DNA of 35,352 nucleotides from Candidatus Cryptobacteroides caccocaballi. GTDB lineage: Bacteria; Bacteroidota; Bacteroidia; Bacteroidales; UBA932. This document shows, in pieces, positions 24,619-35,220 of the stretch. The notes beneath the pieces were generated by a model. It made no database searches, was not told the DNA's origin, and saw nothing but the letters and a program-made list of their open reading frames with translations. The translations under genes and the position numbers were made by a program. The stretch covers positions 1 through 35,352 of the forward strand of contig JAGHUQ010000154.1 of the NCBI GenBank assembly GCA_018064725.1. Direction: 5' to 3'. The number at the start of each line of letters is the position of its first letter. Within the stretch, counting starts at the first letter, position 1.

Positions 24619-25629
24619 TTATTCGTCGATACCCTCGATCGTCTCGATGTTGCCATCTGCGTCGAAGGTGAGCTCGCAGACCTTGAGGCTGCGGAGCCAT
24701 GACTTTCCGCCAGAAGGAACACTGTCATGATGGAAGAGATACCACTTGCCCTGATACTCGATGATGGCGTGGTGAGTGGTCCAGCCTACTACAGGAGTGA
24801 GGATTACGCCCTTGTAGGTGAAAGGTCCGTAGACATTGTCACCGACTGCATAGCAGAGGAGGTGGCTGTCACCGGTTGAGTATGTGAAGTAGTACTTGCC
24901 ATCCTTCTTGAAAGTCCAGCTTGCCTCGAAGAAACGATGTGGATCGTCAGCCTTGAGAGGCTCGCCATTCTCGTCAACGACTACTACCGGCTTAGGCTCC
25001 TCTCCGAACTGGAGCATGTCTGGAGAAAGCTTCACGACGCGGCTAGGAAGCGAAGGCTGGTCGCCATGAGGAAGGTTGGGACTGTCAGGAGTGTTGTTCT
25101 TTGCAGGGTCTTCGATGCCGATGTTGTCCCTGTAAGACTGGAGCTGTCCACCCCAGAGACCTCCGAAGTACATGTAGTACTCACCGTTGTCCTTGAGGAT
25201 TGCCATATCGATCGAGTAGCTGCCGTGAACTGGCTCTGGCTGAGGAATGAATGGTCCTTCCGGACGGTCTGCGATTGCAACGCCGTGACGGAACACCTCG
25301 TTCTTGTCCTTCATAGGGAAGAACATATAGTACTTGCCGTCCTTTTCCTGAACGTCGCAGTCCCAGAGCTGACGTCCGTGCCATGCGATGTCCTCGAGGC
25401 CGATGACCTTGCCGTGGTCGGTGACCTTGCCGGTCATAGGGTCGCCGTCGATCGAGAGGACGTGGTAGTCCTTCATTATATACTGGTCGCCGCTGTCATC
25501 CTCGACGTTTGAGTCATCCTCCCAGTCATGAGAAGGATAGATATAGATCTTGCCGTTGAATACGTGTACGGATGGATCTGCCATGTAGTCCTCTGGAAGG
25601 AGGTACCTTTTTACTACTTTTTTTGCCAT
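24619..25629 (-). CDS. GH43 beta-xylosidase / alpha-L-arabinofuranosidase (Xsa-like)
   Basis: A 336-residue five-bladed beta-propeller glycosidase resembling the Bacteroides ovatus Xsa protein. The start RYLLPEDYMADPSVHVFNGKIY carries the general-base Asp (about residue 18). The pKa-modulating Asp is in YSIDMAIL (about 141) and the acid Glu in FFEASWTF (about 233). There is no signal peptide, so it should cleave short xylosides or arabinosides inside the cell after import. It is the second gene of an operon with the GPH/MFS transporter, 21 bases downstream of it, and lies beside xylB. Its exact preference (xylose or arabinose) cannot be read from sequence. Confidence 0.93.
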   Translation of the reverse strand: MAKKVVKRYLLPEDYMADPSVHVFNGKIYIYPSHDWEDDSNVEDDSGDQYIMKDYHVLSIDGDPMTGKVTDHGKVIGLEDIAWHGRQLWDCDVQEKDGKYYMFFPMKDKNEVFRHGVAIADRPEGPFIPQPEPVHGSYSIDMAILKDNGEYYMYFGGLWGGQLQSYRDNIGIEDPAKNNTPDSPNLPHGDQPSLPSRVVKLSPDMLQFGEEPKPVVVVDENGEPLKADDPHRFFEASWTFKKDGKYYFTYSTGDSHLLCYAVGDNVYGPFTYKGVILTPVVGWTTHHAIIEYQGKWYLFHHDSVPSGGKSWLRSLKVCELTFDADGNIETIEGIDE

Positions 25630-25650
25630 AGTGTTATCTGGTATTTGTGC

Positions 25651-27075
25651 TTATTTGTTTCTAGCCTCGATGGCCTTGTTGATCTCGTCCATTTTCTCGT
25701 CGCTGAGCTCATACTTGCTGATGATGAAGATTGCGAGGAGAAGGAGGATGGCTGGGATTACGCATACGAGCCAGAGAATACCCTGGAGAGCCTGAGAGGT
25801 CTGGGTTGCGTTAGCTGCGTTGAAGCCTACGATTGCGAGAACGAATCCTGGGACTACGCCGCCGAGTGCCATACCGGCCTTGAAGAAGATACCGGTGAGG
25901 GCGTTTACGATACCTGCGATACGACGACCGGTGGTGTACTCACCATATGTGATAACCTCAGGAACGAGAGCCCACATGTAGCCAGTGGCAACGATGATAC
26001 CGGTGCTCTTGATGAACTGTGCGATGCAGAGGAGCACGATGTTGCTCTTGGTAGCCTCGATAGAAACGAAGGTGTACATGAGAGCCATACCAATGATTGC
26101 TGTGCCGAGGAAAGCATAGAACATACCCTTCTTGCCGATAGCCTTCTTGATGGCAGGCACGAGCGGCATGAAGATGAATGCAGGAATGGTACCGAGCCAC
26201 ATGAAGAGTGTGGTGAGGAATGGGGTAGCACCTACGTTATAGGTCATGAAGTATGCATCAGCTGCGTTGCTGACTGACATCATGGAGAATGCGGTGATGA
26301 AGAAGAAAGCGAGGACGCGGAGAGGCTTGTTGCGGCCGAACTCCGTCCAGAGGTCGCTGACCTTGACGTTGGCAGCCTCTTTCTGGTCCATGACGACACG
26401 CTCCTTGCACTGTGAGAAACAGAATACGAGGAGGAGGAGACCTGCGATGCAGAAGATAGACATGGTGATGAACCATGCACCTGCTGCCTCAGGAGTGTTG
26501 GTGACAGCCTCCATCTTGCCAGACTCAGGGTTGAGGGCCTTAGGAGCGAAGATTGCGATTACGAGTGGAAGCGACTTCACGATGATACCACCGAGGTTCG
26601 CCATGAACATACGGGTAGAGGTGAGGATGGTGATCTCGTCAGTGTCGCGGGTGAGTGCTGAGTTGATTGCTCCGTAAGGAACGTTCACGAGAGTGTAGCA
26701 CATAGACATACCTACATAGGTGATGTATGCGTAGATGAGTGAACCGTTGAAGCCGTTCCAGAAGCAGAGGATTGCGAGAGCTGAGAGCGGAATACCGCCG
26801 AGGATGAGCCATGAACGGTACTTGCCCCACTTAGGGTTGCCCTTGTCTACGATGGTACCTACGATAGGATCCCAGAGGACGTCGACGATGCGGACTACGA
26901 GGAACATCACGGCAGCAGCGCCCGGATCAAGTCCGAATACGTTCGTGTAGAAGAAGAGAAGCCAGATGCTGACAGTCTGGTAGATGAGGTTCTGTGCGAG
27001 GTCTCCTGAACCGAAACCGATTCTCTGGAGCCAGCTGAGTTTGTAGAAGCCGTTAGCTTCGCTTGCGTTTGCCAT
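25651..27075 (-). CDS. GPH-family sugar/cation symporter (MFS)
   Basis: A 474-residue inner-membrane transporter with about twelve hydrophobic helices. The glycoside-pentoside-hexuronide family features are visible: the N-terminal LQRIGFGSGDLAQNLIYQ, the DVLWDPIVGTIVDKGNPKWGKYRSWLILGG loop after helix 2 and the later motif near TYGEYTTGRRIAGIV. It likely brings in xylo- or arabino-oligosaccharides with H+ or Na+. It is the first gene of the operon with GH43 and divergent from xylB, sharing a 254-base regulatory region. A promoter box lies 59 bases before its ATG. No SusC/SusD pair is close, so outer-membrane uptake must be encoded elsewhere. Confidence 0.93.
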   Translation of the reverse strand: MANASEANGFYKLSWLQRIGFGSGDLAQNLIYQTVSIWLLFFYTNVFGLDPGAAAVMFLVVRIVDVLWDPIVGTIVDKGNPKWGKYRSWLILGGIPLSALAILCFWNGFNGSLIYAYITYVGMSMCYTLVNVPYGAINSALTRDTDEITILTSTRMFMANLGGIIVKSLPLVIAIFAPKALNPESGKMEAVTNTPEAAGAWFITMSIFCIAGLLLLVFCFSQCKERVVMDQKEAANVKVSDLWTEFGRNKPLRVLAFFFITAFSMMSVSNAADAYFMTYNVGATPFLTTLFMWLGTIPAFIFMPLVPAIKKAIGKKGMFYAFLGTAIIGMALMYTFVSIEATKSNIVLLCIAQFIKSTGIIVATGYMWALVPEVITYGEYTTGRRIAGIVNALTGIFFKAGMALGGVVPGFVLAIVGFNAANATQTSQALQGILWLVCVIPAILLLLAIFIISKYELSDEKMDEINKAIEARNK

Positions 27076-27329
27076 AATAGTACTTGGTTATTTATTGTTT
27101 AAGATTTTTCCGTGTGGTCAGTCTTTACAACATACAAATATAGCCATTCGTCAACGGATTTCCAACCTCTCCGGTGTCACCAATCTTCAAGAATCGGTCA
27201 AAGGTTGTAAAAAAATGAGCTTGCGGTATCACGAATCGCCCATAAGTTTCAATAGGTAAAATAAAGCTGCCGATATTGATACAAACAAAGAATAATTTTC
27301 ATAACTTTGAGAACTTAAACCATATAAAA
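27076..27329. promoter_or_regulatory. Divergent regulatory region of the xyloside genes
   Basis: A 254-base region between the transporter and xylB. On the minus strand a TATATTTG box (27135-27142) has a loose TTGG at 19 bases (27162-27165). On the plus strand a TAACTTTG box (27302-27309) lies 20 bases before the xylB ATG. The space between would suit one or more regulators, but I found no convincing operator repeat and no regulator gene nearby. No small gene was seen. Confidence 0.55.
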
Positions 27330-28811
27330 ATGTATTCACTCGGAATTGATATCGGATCATCATCTGTAAAAGTATCGCTCCTCGACATCAAGTCAGGAAG
27401 CTGCTGTTGTTCTTCTACTAACCCTAAGACCGAAGCTCCTATCAAGGCTCCTCAGAAAGGATTTGCTGAGCAGGACCCAGAAATGTGGTGGGGATTCATC
27501 TGCGATGGCATCAAGGATATTGCGTCTCAGTTCAACATGTCTGAGGTGGTGTCAATAGGTATCACATATCAGATGCACGGTCTCGTGGCTGTCGACAAGG
27601 ACGTGAAGCCTGTACGTGACTCAATCATCTGGTGTGACTCCAGGGCAGTGGCCCTCGGTGCAGAGGCCCTCGAGAACATCGGCTATGACAAGTGCATGGA
27701 CCACCTTCTCAACTCTCCAGGAAACTTCACCGCATCGAAGCTTGCATGGGTTAAGCGCAATGAGCCTGAGCTTTATGCTAAGATCTGGAAGTTCATGCTT
27801 CCTGGCGATTATGTGGCTTACAAGCTTTCTGGTTCAGTGGCTACTACTGAAACCGGTCTCTCAGAGCAGATTCTCTGGGACTTCAAGGAGGCACGTCGTG
27901 CTGACTTCGTAGCAGAATATTATGGTATATCTCCGGAGCTCATCCCTGATATCGTGCCTTCTATCGGCGTAGCTGCAAATACTGACGCTGCTACCGAGAA
28001 GCTCTTCGGTATCCCTGAGGGAACTCCAATCTCATATCGTGCGGGCGACCAGCCTAACAATGCATTCTCACTCAACGTCCTCAATCCAGGTGAGATTGCT
28101 ACCACCGGCGGTACCAGTGGCGTTGTTTACGGCGTCACCGATATTCCTAAGGCTGATGCGCACTCACGCGTGAACACATTCCTCCATGTGAACAACACTG
28201 CAGATGCACATCGCTATGGCGTGCTCCTCTGCATCAACGGTACCGGTATCATGAACTCATGGATCCACAGGAACATCACTTCTCAGTACAGCTATGCTGA
28301 GATGAACGACGTTGCAGCCCAGGCTCCTGCCGGTTCTGACGGCCTCCTCGTACTTCCTTTCGGAAACGGTGCTGAGCGCGTGCTTGAGAACATGACCACA
28401 GGTGCTGCCCTTGCTGGCATCGACCTCGTTCGCCACAATGTCTCTCACATCATCCGTGCAACTCAGGAGGGTATCGCATTCTCATTCCGCTATGGTATAG
28501 ACATTATGCGTGACCTCGGCCTCAACCTCAGCGTGATCCGCGCAGGTAAGGCAAACCTCTTCCTCAGCCCTCTCTTCCGCAGCACTCTTGCAACCCTCTG
28601 CGGTTCTAAGATTGAACTCTACAACACTGACGGCTCTCTCGGCGCAGCTCGTGGTGCAGCCCTCGGTGCTGGTTTCTACAAGACTCCAGAGGAGGCATTC
28701 GCAACCTTGACCAAGGTTGACGAAATCCTTCCTGAGCCAGAGTGGGCAGATGCACTTGAGACTGCTTACCAGAACTGGAAGAAGGAACTCGAGAGACATC
28801 TTGACAAGTAA
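27330..28811 (+). CDS. xylB: Xylulokinase
   Basis: A 493-residue FGGY-family kinase that phosphorylates D-xylulose to xylulose 5-phosphate, feeding the pentose phosphate pathway. The N-terminal phosphate loop is GIDIGSSSVKVSLLD, the sugar-binding segment is MHGLVAVD with IIWCDSRA, and the catalytic Asp is in RAGDQPNNAF (Asp240). The C-terminal ATP domain includes TTGGTSGVVYG and AALGAGFY. The ATG at 27330 gives the proper N-terminus; an upstream in-frame ATG at 27276 would add 18 unrelated residues. Xylose isomerase (xylA), usually a partner, is not in the window. It ends with its own terminator. Confidence 0.96.
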   Translation: MYSLGIDIGSSSVKVSLLDIKSGSCCCSSTNPKTEAPIKAPQKGFAEQDPEMWWGFICDGIKDIASQFNMSEVVSIGITYQMHGLVAVDKDVKPVRDSIIWCDSRAVALGAEALENIGYDKCMDHLLNSPGNFTASKLAWVKRNEPELYAKIWKFMLPGDYVAYKLSGSVATTETGLSEQILWDFKEARRADFVAEYYGISPELIPDIVPSIGVAANTDAATEKLFGIPEGTPISYRAGDQPNNAFSLNVLNPGEIATTGGTSGVVYGVTDIPKADAHSRVNTFLHVNNTADAHRYGVLLCINGTGIMNSWIHRNITSQYSYAEMNDVAAQAPAGSDGLLVLPFGNGAERVLENMTTGAALAGIDLVRHNVSHIIRATQEGIAFSFRYGIDIMRDLGLNLSVIRAGKANLFLSPLFRSTLATLCGSKIELYNTDGSLGAARGAALGAGFYKTPEEAFATLTKVDEILPEPEWADALETAYQNWKKELERHLDK

Positions 28812-28842
28812 TCGGAATGCATTGCATATCGGACGAAATGAC

Positions 28843-28873
28843 AAGCCCGACCAGTTCTGGCCGGGCTTTTTTA
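28843..28873 (+). terminator. Intrinsic terminator after xylB
   Basis: AAGCCCG (28843-28849) pairs with CGGGCTT (28862-28868), with an inner CCAG/CTGG stem and one mismatch, and is followed by a T run. It separates xylB from groES. Confidence 0.85.
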
Positions 28874-28936
28874 TATTTTCTGCCATTTTGTCACATGTGC
28901 ACGTGCTGGCACTCGAATTGATTCTATTCTTGCTGT

Positions 28937-28949
28937 CCGGATAATCCGG
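28937..28949. repeat. 13-base palindrome upstream of groES
   Basis: CCGGAT-A-ATCCGG is a perfect inverted repeat 32 bases before the groES ATG. It could be a regulator site or chance. No CIRCE element (TTAGCACTC-N9-GAGTGCTAA) is present. Confidence 0.3.
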
Positions 28950-28980
28950 TAAGATTGATTACATTTAAAATATATAAACA

Positions 28981-30887
<1,907 letters not shown>

Positions 30888-30911
30888 TCGTTAGCAGAAA
30901 ATATGAAAATG

Positions 30912-30945
30912 GCGGTAGTCTGTTATGATTACCGCTATTTTTTTT
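30912..30945 (+). terminator. Intrinsic terminator of groESL
   Basis: GCGGTAGTC (30912-30920) pairs with GATTACCGC (30927-30935), nine pairs with one G-U, loop TGTTAT, then a run of eight T. The T run leads directly into the next promoter box. Confidence 0.9.
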
Positions 30946-30952
30946 ATATTTG
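30945..30952 (+). promoter_or_regulatory. -7 promoter box of the alpha-E gene
   Basis: TATATTTG fits TAnnTTTG, 20 bases before the ATG at 30973, and starts at the end of the groESL terminator T run. No proper TTTG is found 19 bases upstream. Confidence 0.5.
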
Positions 30953-30972
30953 TGGAAACTATTTTTCATAAG

Positions 30973-31677
30973 ATGCCAAAGAATGTAATATCTCTCACAA
31001 AAGAGAAAGAGAACAGCCTTTATTGGCTTGGTCGTTACATGGAGAAAGTCTATCTCCAGATTCATAATCTTTGTCGTTGCCAGGAACTCCTCGATGAGGG
31101 AAAGCCTCAGGACTATACCAAGTATTATGAGCTCATCGGTTCGTCAATCAAGTATCATGATAAAGCTGAGGCTCGTTCAGGTCTCATGTATGACAGCAGG
31201 AATACTGAGTCGGTGATTACTTCTATCATAAAGGCCAGCGAATATGCAGCAAAGCTTGAGGATGAACTTGTATCATACAATAAGTACTACATCCAGCAGA
31301 CTCTCGACCTTATGACAAGGAATGCAAATATTGGCAAGGACCCACATATGGAAGACCTCCAGCAGGCTGCAGATCTCGCTCTTGCTTTCTGGGGATCAGT
31401 CGATGAGAGAATCTATGATCAGGAACTCAGGTCTCTTCTCTTCGTCGGAAAGATCGTGGAGCATATCGTGATGTGCATCAAGATGCAGTACAAGTATTAT
31501 CGTATCGAGGAAGCTTTTGTTCGCCTCGAGTGGATTGCGGCGAGACTTCCTGAGCTTTTCGATCCTAAGGTGCTCTCCGAGATTTCATATCTTCTCGCAG
31601 AACCTCAGTACTGTCCTAAGGTGGAGTCATACAGAAAGCTCGTTGCAGATATGTTCAACAGACTTATCAAGGCATAG
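30973..31677 (+). CDS. Alpha-E domain protein (DUF403-like)
   Basis: A 234-residue, almost all-helical, probably cytoplasmic protein. Its start, EKENSLYWLGRYMEKV, matches the alpha-E (DUF403) signature in which an E-R or E-K pair follows WLGRY-x. A second related helix (LLFVGKIVEHIVMCIKM) is seen near residue 165. Alpha-E proteins are usually encoded with a circularly permuted ATP-grasp ligase and a transglutaminase-like protease in a proposed peptide-synthesis system; none of these is present here, so it stands alone. The ATG at 30973 is preferred to an in-frame ATG at 30925, which lies inside the groESL terminator. Function is unknown. Confidence 0.65.
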   Translation: MPKNVISLTKEKENSLYWLGRYMEKVYLQIHNLCRCQELLDEGKPQDYTKYYELIGSSIKYHDKAEARSGLMYDSRNTESVITSIIKASEYAAKLEDELVSYNKYYIQQTLDLMTRNANIGKDPHMEDLQQAADLALAFWGSVDERIYDQELRSLLFVGKIVEHIVMCIKMQYKYYRIEEAFVRLEWIAARLPELFDPKVLSEISYLLAEPQYCPKVESYRKLVADMFNRLIKA

Positions 31678-31696
31678 ACTTATACCTACAAATAAT

Positions 31697-31730
31697 AAGC
31701 GAGGCTGACCGGAAGGTCAGCCTCGCTTGC
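31697..31730. terminator. Bidirectional terminator between alpha-E and tricorn-like genes
   Basis: A perfect 14-bp stem (31697-31710 with 31715-31728) with a GGAA loop lies between the two convergent stops. Its core GGCTGACC-N4-GGTCAGCC is identical to that of the terminator at 24578-24597. Confidence 0.85.
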
Positions 31731-31733
31731 TTT

Positions 31734-34700
31734 CTACCTGATCTCAGGAAGTCCGAGATCCTTGAATGTCCTAGGAGCAGGAACCCCTGGGAGAGGCTTG
31801 CGGTCCTTGATCTGCTCGAGTGCTACGCGTATTGCCTCGTCGAGCTGCTCGTCGATTCCTGCAGCTTCCTTGACAGGGTCGTTGTCGATGACTATGTCAG
31901 GGTCAACTCCGTGATTCTCCACGATCCACTGTCCTGTCTTGGCGTCATAGTTGGTGAAGAACGGTACACGAACGTCTGTACCATCCATGTAAGGAAGCGA
32001 TCCGCTGATGCCGACGATTCCACCCCATGACCTTGTGCCGATGATGGTACCGAGGCCGGTGGCCTTGAAGCTCCATGGGAAGAGGTCTCCGTCGGAAGCC
32101 GAGTACTTGTTCACGAGGAGCACCTTCGGTCCGGTGTGAGTGCCCTCGGGTATGGTTCCAGTCTGTGATGATGTGCGATACATGGTCAATCGATAAGCCT
32201 CTCGCTGGAGACGCTCGATCACCATAGGTGAGATGTTTCCGCCGCCGTTTGCGCGGTCATCGATGATCAGGGCTTCCTTATCGAGCTGAGGGTACCAGTA
32301 TCTTACGAATTCGTTCAGGCCCTCTGCACTCATGTCAGGAATATAGATGTATCCGACTTTTCCGCCGGACTTCTCTTCAACTGTTCTGATGTTGTTGAGC
32401 ACCCACTCATAGTGGTAGAGTGGATATTCGTCAGCGATTGGACGAACCACTACCTTCTTTCCTCCGGCAGCTGCGCTGGTGTTGACTGTGAGCTCTGTGA
32501 GAACGCCTGCCTTGCCCACAAGCAGCTCATAGATATTCTTCACTCCGTCCACAGGGATGCCGTCGATGGCCGTGATGAAATTCCCGACCTCCACGCCTGT
32601 GCCCGGCTCGTTCAATGGTGAGCGCAGCTTTTCCTCATAAGGAGCGCCCTCAAGAATCTTGTCGATTCTGAAATATCCGCTTGCGTCCTTTGAAAGCTCT
32701 GCTCCGAGAAGTCCCATGCTGATCCTTTCCGGCTTGTCATATTCTCCGATGGTGACGTATGCGTGTCCGCAACCGAGCTCTGAGATCATTTCACCTATAA
32801 TATAATTAAGGTCAAGCCTTGTCTTTGCATAAGGTACGAGCACTTCATATTTGTCCTTGATCGCCTGCCAGTCGCGACCGTGCATGTTTTCAAGATAGAA
32901 GCCGTCTCTGAATGCTCTCCATACCTCATCGTAGATCTGCGCCCATTCTGCGGAGTAGTCGACAGTCGCAATCATGTTGCTGAGGTCGACATCTTCGTCG
33001 GAACGTACCTTACCTGCTGGAAAATCCACAACGGCAGCTCCGCGGCCCTTCATCAGGATTGCTTTCTTGTCTCCGTTCCTATATGAGATGGAACCGTCGG
33101 CGCAACTGTCATCCTTTTGGGTCGTGAGGTCGAACACGTTTGTACCTCTTCCGCTAGGATACCATATCTTCTTTCCGTCGCAGAATACATTGCCTCGTCC
33201 GGATGCGTTGATAGGGAGCTTGATGATTCTCTCGCAGAGTCCCTCCGTGTCAATCACCATGGCAGGCTTTGCCGCAGGAGCATCAGCTTTCGCTCCCTTC
33301 TTTGCTGACTTCTTATCCGACTCGGCCTTCGGTGCGTCTTTTGGACCTTCCTGAACGCCGATTCCATCCGTCGGGAGGAGAGGCGAAGGTGTGTCTTTTG
33401 AGAGCATGGCCATGTACATTGCGCTCATGTTGGTATATGCGTAATTCCACTCGACCCTGCTGTAGATAGGGTTGAGGTCGCGGTCCGAGCTGAAGATGAG
33501 ATATCTGCCGTCGGTGCTGAATACCGGTGACGATGAGTTGTACCACTTCTCGGTAACCGGATATTCCTTGTCCTGCGCAATGTTGTAGACATATACTATG
33601 CTCATCTGGTTGGCTGCAGGCTTTGTGTAGGTAAGCCACTGGCTGTCCGGAGAATACTCTACTCCGTAGAACTCGGATTCAGGACAGGTCATGACGACCC
33701 TCTTGGTCTTCGCAGAAGGGTCTACCTCCACGAGCCTGTTCTTCCTGTCCGTATATAATATCTTCTTTCCGTCCGGACTCCACTGCAGACTCCTGATGTA
33801 TGTGTCGTTATCCTTGGTGATCTGGACCGGATCCTTTGTCTCGTCCTCAGTGCTCTTGAGCCAGATCTCGGTTTCTCCGGTGATGTCGCTGATATATGCG
33901 ATGCTTTTCCCGTCTGGACTCCATTCCGCTCCTCTGTCGTTCGCGTTTGGCGTGCGGGTGATGTTGCGGGTCACGCCCTTCGATGCCGGCACGTCGAAAA
34001 CTTCGCCTCTCGCAGTCACTGCAAGCCTGGATCCGTCAGGGGAGATGCTGACAGCGCTGGCGTTGTTCCTGACGTTCTTCCTGACAGGGCGGGAGTAGAT
34101 GTTGTCGGAATTGATGGTGATGCTGACCTTCTCCGCCTTGCGAGTGCGTGGGTCGAGCTTCCAGATGTAGCCGGCCTGCTCGAATACAATGCTCTTACCG
34201 TCGGTGGATGGGAATTTCACGTCGTAGTCCTTGAAGTCCGTCACCTTCTCCGTGCGCTTGGTCTTTGTGTCGTACACGAATATGTTCATGATCATATCCC
34301 TGTCTGATGCAAAGAAGATCTGATCGCCTATCCACATCGGGAAGATGTCCTGTGCATCGCAGCCGGGGGTGATGTTCTCGACCTTGGCCCCGTCCCATAT
34401 CCATATGTCGTCAGCCATTCCTCCACGGTAGTATTTCCATGTGCGGAATTCCCTCATCACCCTGTTGTACGCAAGCTTGGTCCCGTCGGGGGAGTACGAA
34501 CAGAAACCACCTTCGGGGAGAGGCAGCTTCTCCGGCATGTCTCCTTCTACGCTGACGCTCCAGAGATTACCTGCAAATCCGTCGCTGATCCTATTCCTGT
34601 ATAGTATTGTCTTTCCGTCGGGAGCCCATGCGGTCACGATGTTGTTCGGTCCCATCCTGTCACCCAGCTCGTCACGTCCGTTAGTTGCAGTGTAGGTGAG

Positions 34701-35006
34701 TCGGACAGGTTCTCCTCCCTCTGCCGGCATGAGATATACTTCCCTGTTGCCGTCATACTCTCCGGTGAATGCGATGCTCTTGCCGTCAGGTGAGAATCTG
34801 GCGAACATCTCATACCCCTTGTGAGACGTGAGTTTCTTTGCTTCTCCTCCAGCGGCGCTGACCTTGTATAGGTCGCCCGCATATGAGAATACGATTTCCT
34901 TTCCGTTTGTCGCAGGAAAGCGAAGCAGTCTTGCTTCGTCTTCCGCTGCCTTTGCCGTCGCCAGGAAAGCAACCGACATGACAGCGATAGATAATAGCTT
35001 CTTCAT
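31734..35006 (-). CDS. Tricorn-like S41 peptidase with PD40 propellers
   Basis: A 1090-residue secreted (probably periplasmic) peptidase. A signal peptide (MKKLLSIAVMSVAFLATAKA) is followed by many PD40/TolB-like repeats (SPDGK-type motifs from about residue 50 to 540), an Ala/Lys-rich linker near 555-590, a tricorn core helical domain, a PDZ domain (VGNFITAIDGIPVDG) and the S41 catalytic region. Catalytic residues line up with archaeal tricorn: His748 in GCGHAYV, Ser971 in YSASDGD and a Glu near 1029 in VENHGVDPDI. It should cut oligopeptides; residue preference is not predictable. Its TAG is six bases from the terminator shared with the alpha-E gene. The upstream TACCTTTA (minus strand, 35058-35065) is a one-mismatch promoter box. 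Confidence 0.95.
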   Translation of the reverse strand: MKKLLSIAVMSVAFLATAKAAEDEARLLRFPATNGKEIVFSYAGDLYKVSAAGGEAKKLTSHKGYEMFARFSPDGKSIAFTGEYDGNREVYLMPAEGGEPVRLTYTATNGRDELGDRMGPNNIVTAWAPDGKTILYRNRISDGFAGNLWSVSVEGDMPEKLPLPEGGFCSYSPDGTKLAYNRVMREFRTWKYYRGGMADDIWIWDGAKVENITPGCDAQDIFPMWIGDQIFFASDRDMIMNIFVYDTKTKRTEKVTDFKDYDVKFPSTDGKSIVFEQAGYIWKLDPRTRKAEKVSITINSDNIYSRPVRKNVRNNASAVSISPDGSRLAVTARGEVFDVPASKGVTRNITRTPNANDRGAEWSPDGKSIAYISDITGETEIWLKSTEDETKDPVQITKDNDTYIRSLQWSPDGKKILYTDRKNRLVEVDPSAKTKRVVMTCPESEFYGVEYSPDSQWLTYTKPAANQMSIVYVYNIAQDKEYPVTEKWYNSSSPVFSTDGRYLIFSSDRDLNPIYSRVEWNYAYTNMSAMYMAMLSKDTPSPLLPTDGIGVQEGPKDAPKAESDKKSAKKGAKADAPAAKPAMVIDTEGLCERIIKLPINASGRGNVFCDGKKIWYPSGRGTNVFDLTTQKDDSCADGSISYRNGDKKAILMKGRGAAVVDFPAGKVRSDEDVDLSNMIATVDYSAEWAQIYDEVWRAFRDGFYLENMHGRDWQAIKDKYEVLVPYAKTRLDLNYIIGEMISELGCGHAYVTIGEYDKPERISMGLLGAELSKDASGYFRIDKILEGAPYEEKLRSPLNEPGTGVEVGNFITAIDGIPVDGVKNIYELLVGKAGVLTELTVNTSAAAGGKKVVVRPIADEYPLYHYEWVLNNIRTVEEKSGGKVGYIYIPDMSAEGLNEFVRYWYPQLDKEALIIDDRANGGGNISPMVIERLQREAYRLTMYRTSSQTGTIPEGTHTGPKVLLVNKYSASDGDLFPWSFKATGLGTIIGTRSWGGIVGISGSLPYMDGTDVRVPFFTNYDAKTGQWIVENHGVDPDIVIDNDPVKEAAGIDEQLDEAIRVALEQIKDRKPLPGVPAPRTFKDLGLPEIR

Positions 35007-35184
35007 GTATTTTTCAATTGTTTTTTTGCGAAAATTCAGTTTGGACGAAAATTCCTTTAAAGGTACGAAAAATAAGTGAAGATGCCTAAATCCGGAGAAT
35101 TGTGTGCAAAATAGCAGATGGGTTAGCGGAATTGTCTTGTTCTGGCGGATTTTTTAAGTTTTTTCAAAAAAAATCTCGAATAAA

Positions 35185-35215
35185 TTTGCAGGTTAAATTT
35201 TAATGCCTACCTTTG
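35185..35215 (+). promoter_or_regulatory. Strong Bacteroidota promoter, probably of an rRNA operon
   Basis: TTTG (35185-35188), 19 bases, then TACCTTTG (35208-35215) is an exact consensus. An A/T-rich stretch (35150-35182) with A and T runs lies just upstream like an UP element. TAAATTTG (35181-35188) is a second possible -7 box overlapping the first -33 element, so tandem promoters are possible. Confidence 0.75.
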
Positions 35216-35220
35216 CAATC

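Noticed and set aside
28880..28925. CIRCE operator or true sigma-54 promoter before groES
   Set aside because: The right CIRCE half-site is absent, and the sigma-54-like match lacks the GC of the -12 element, so neither is called as a feature.
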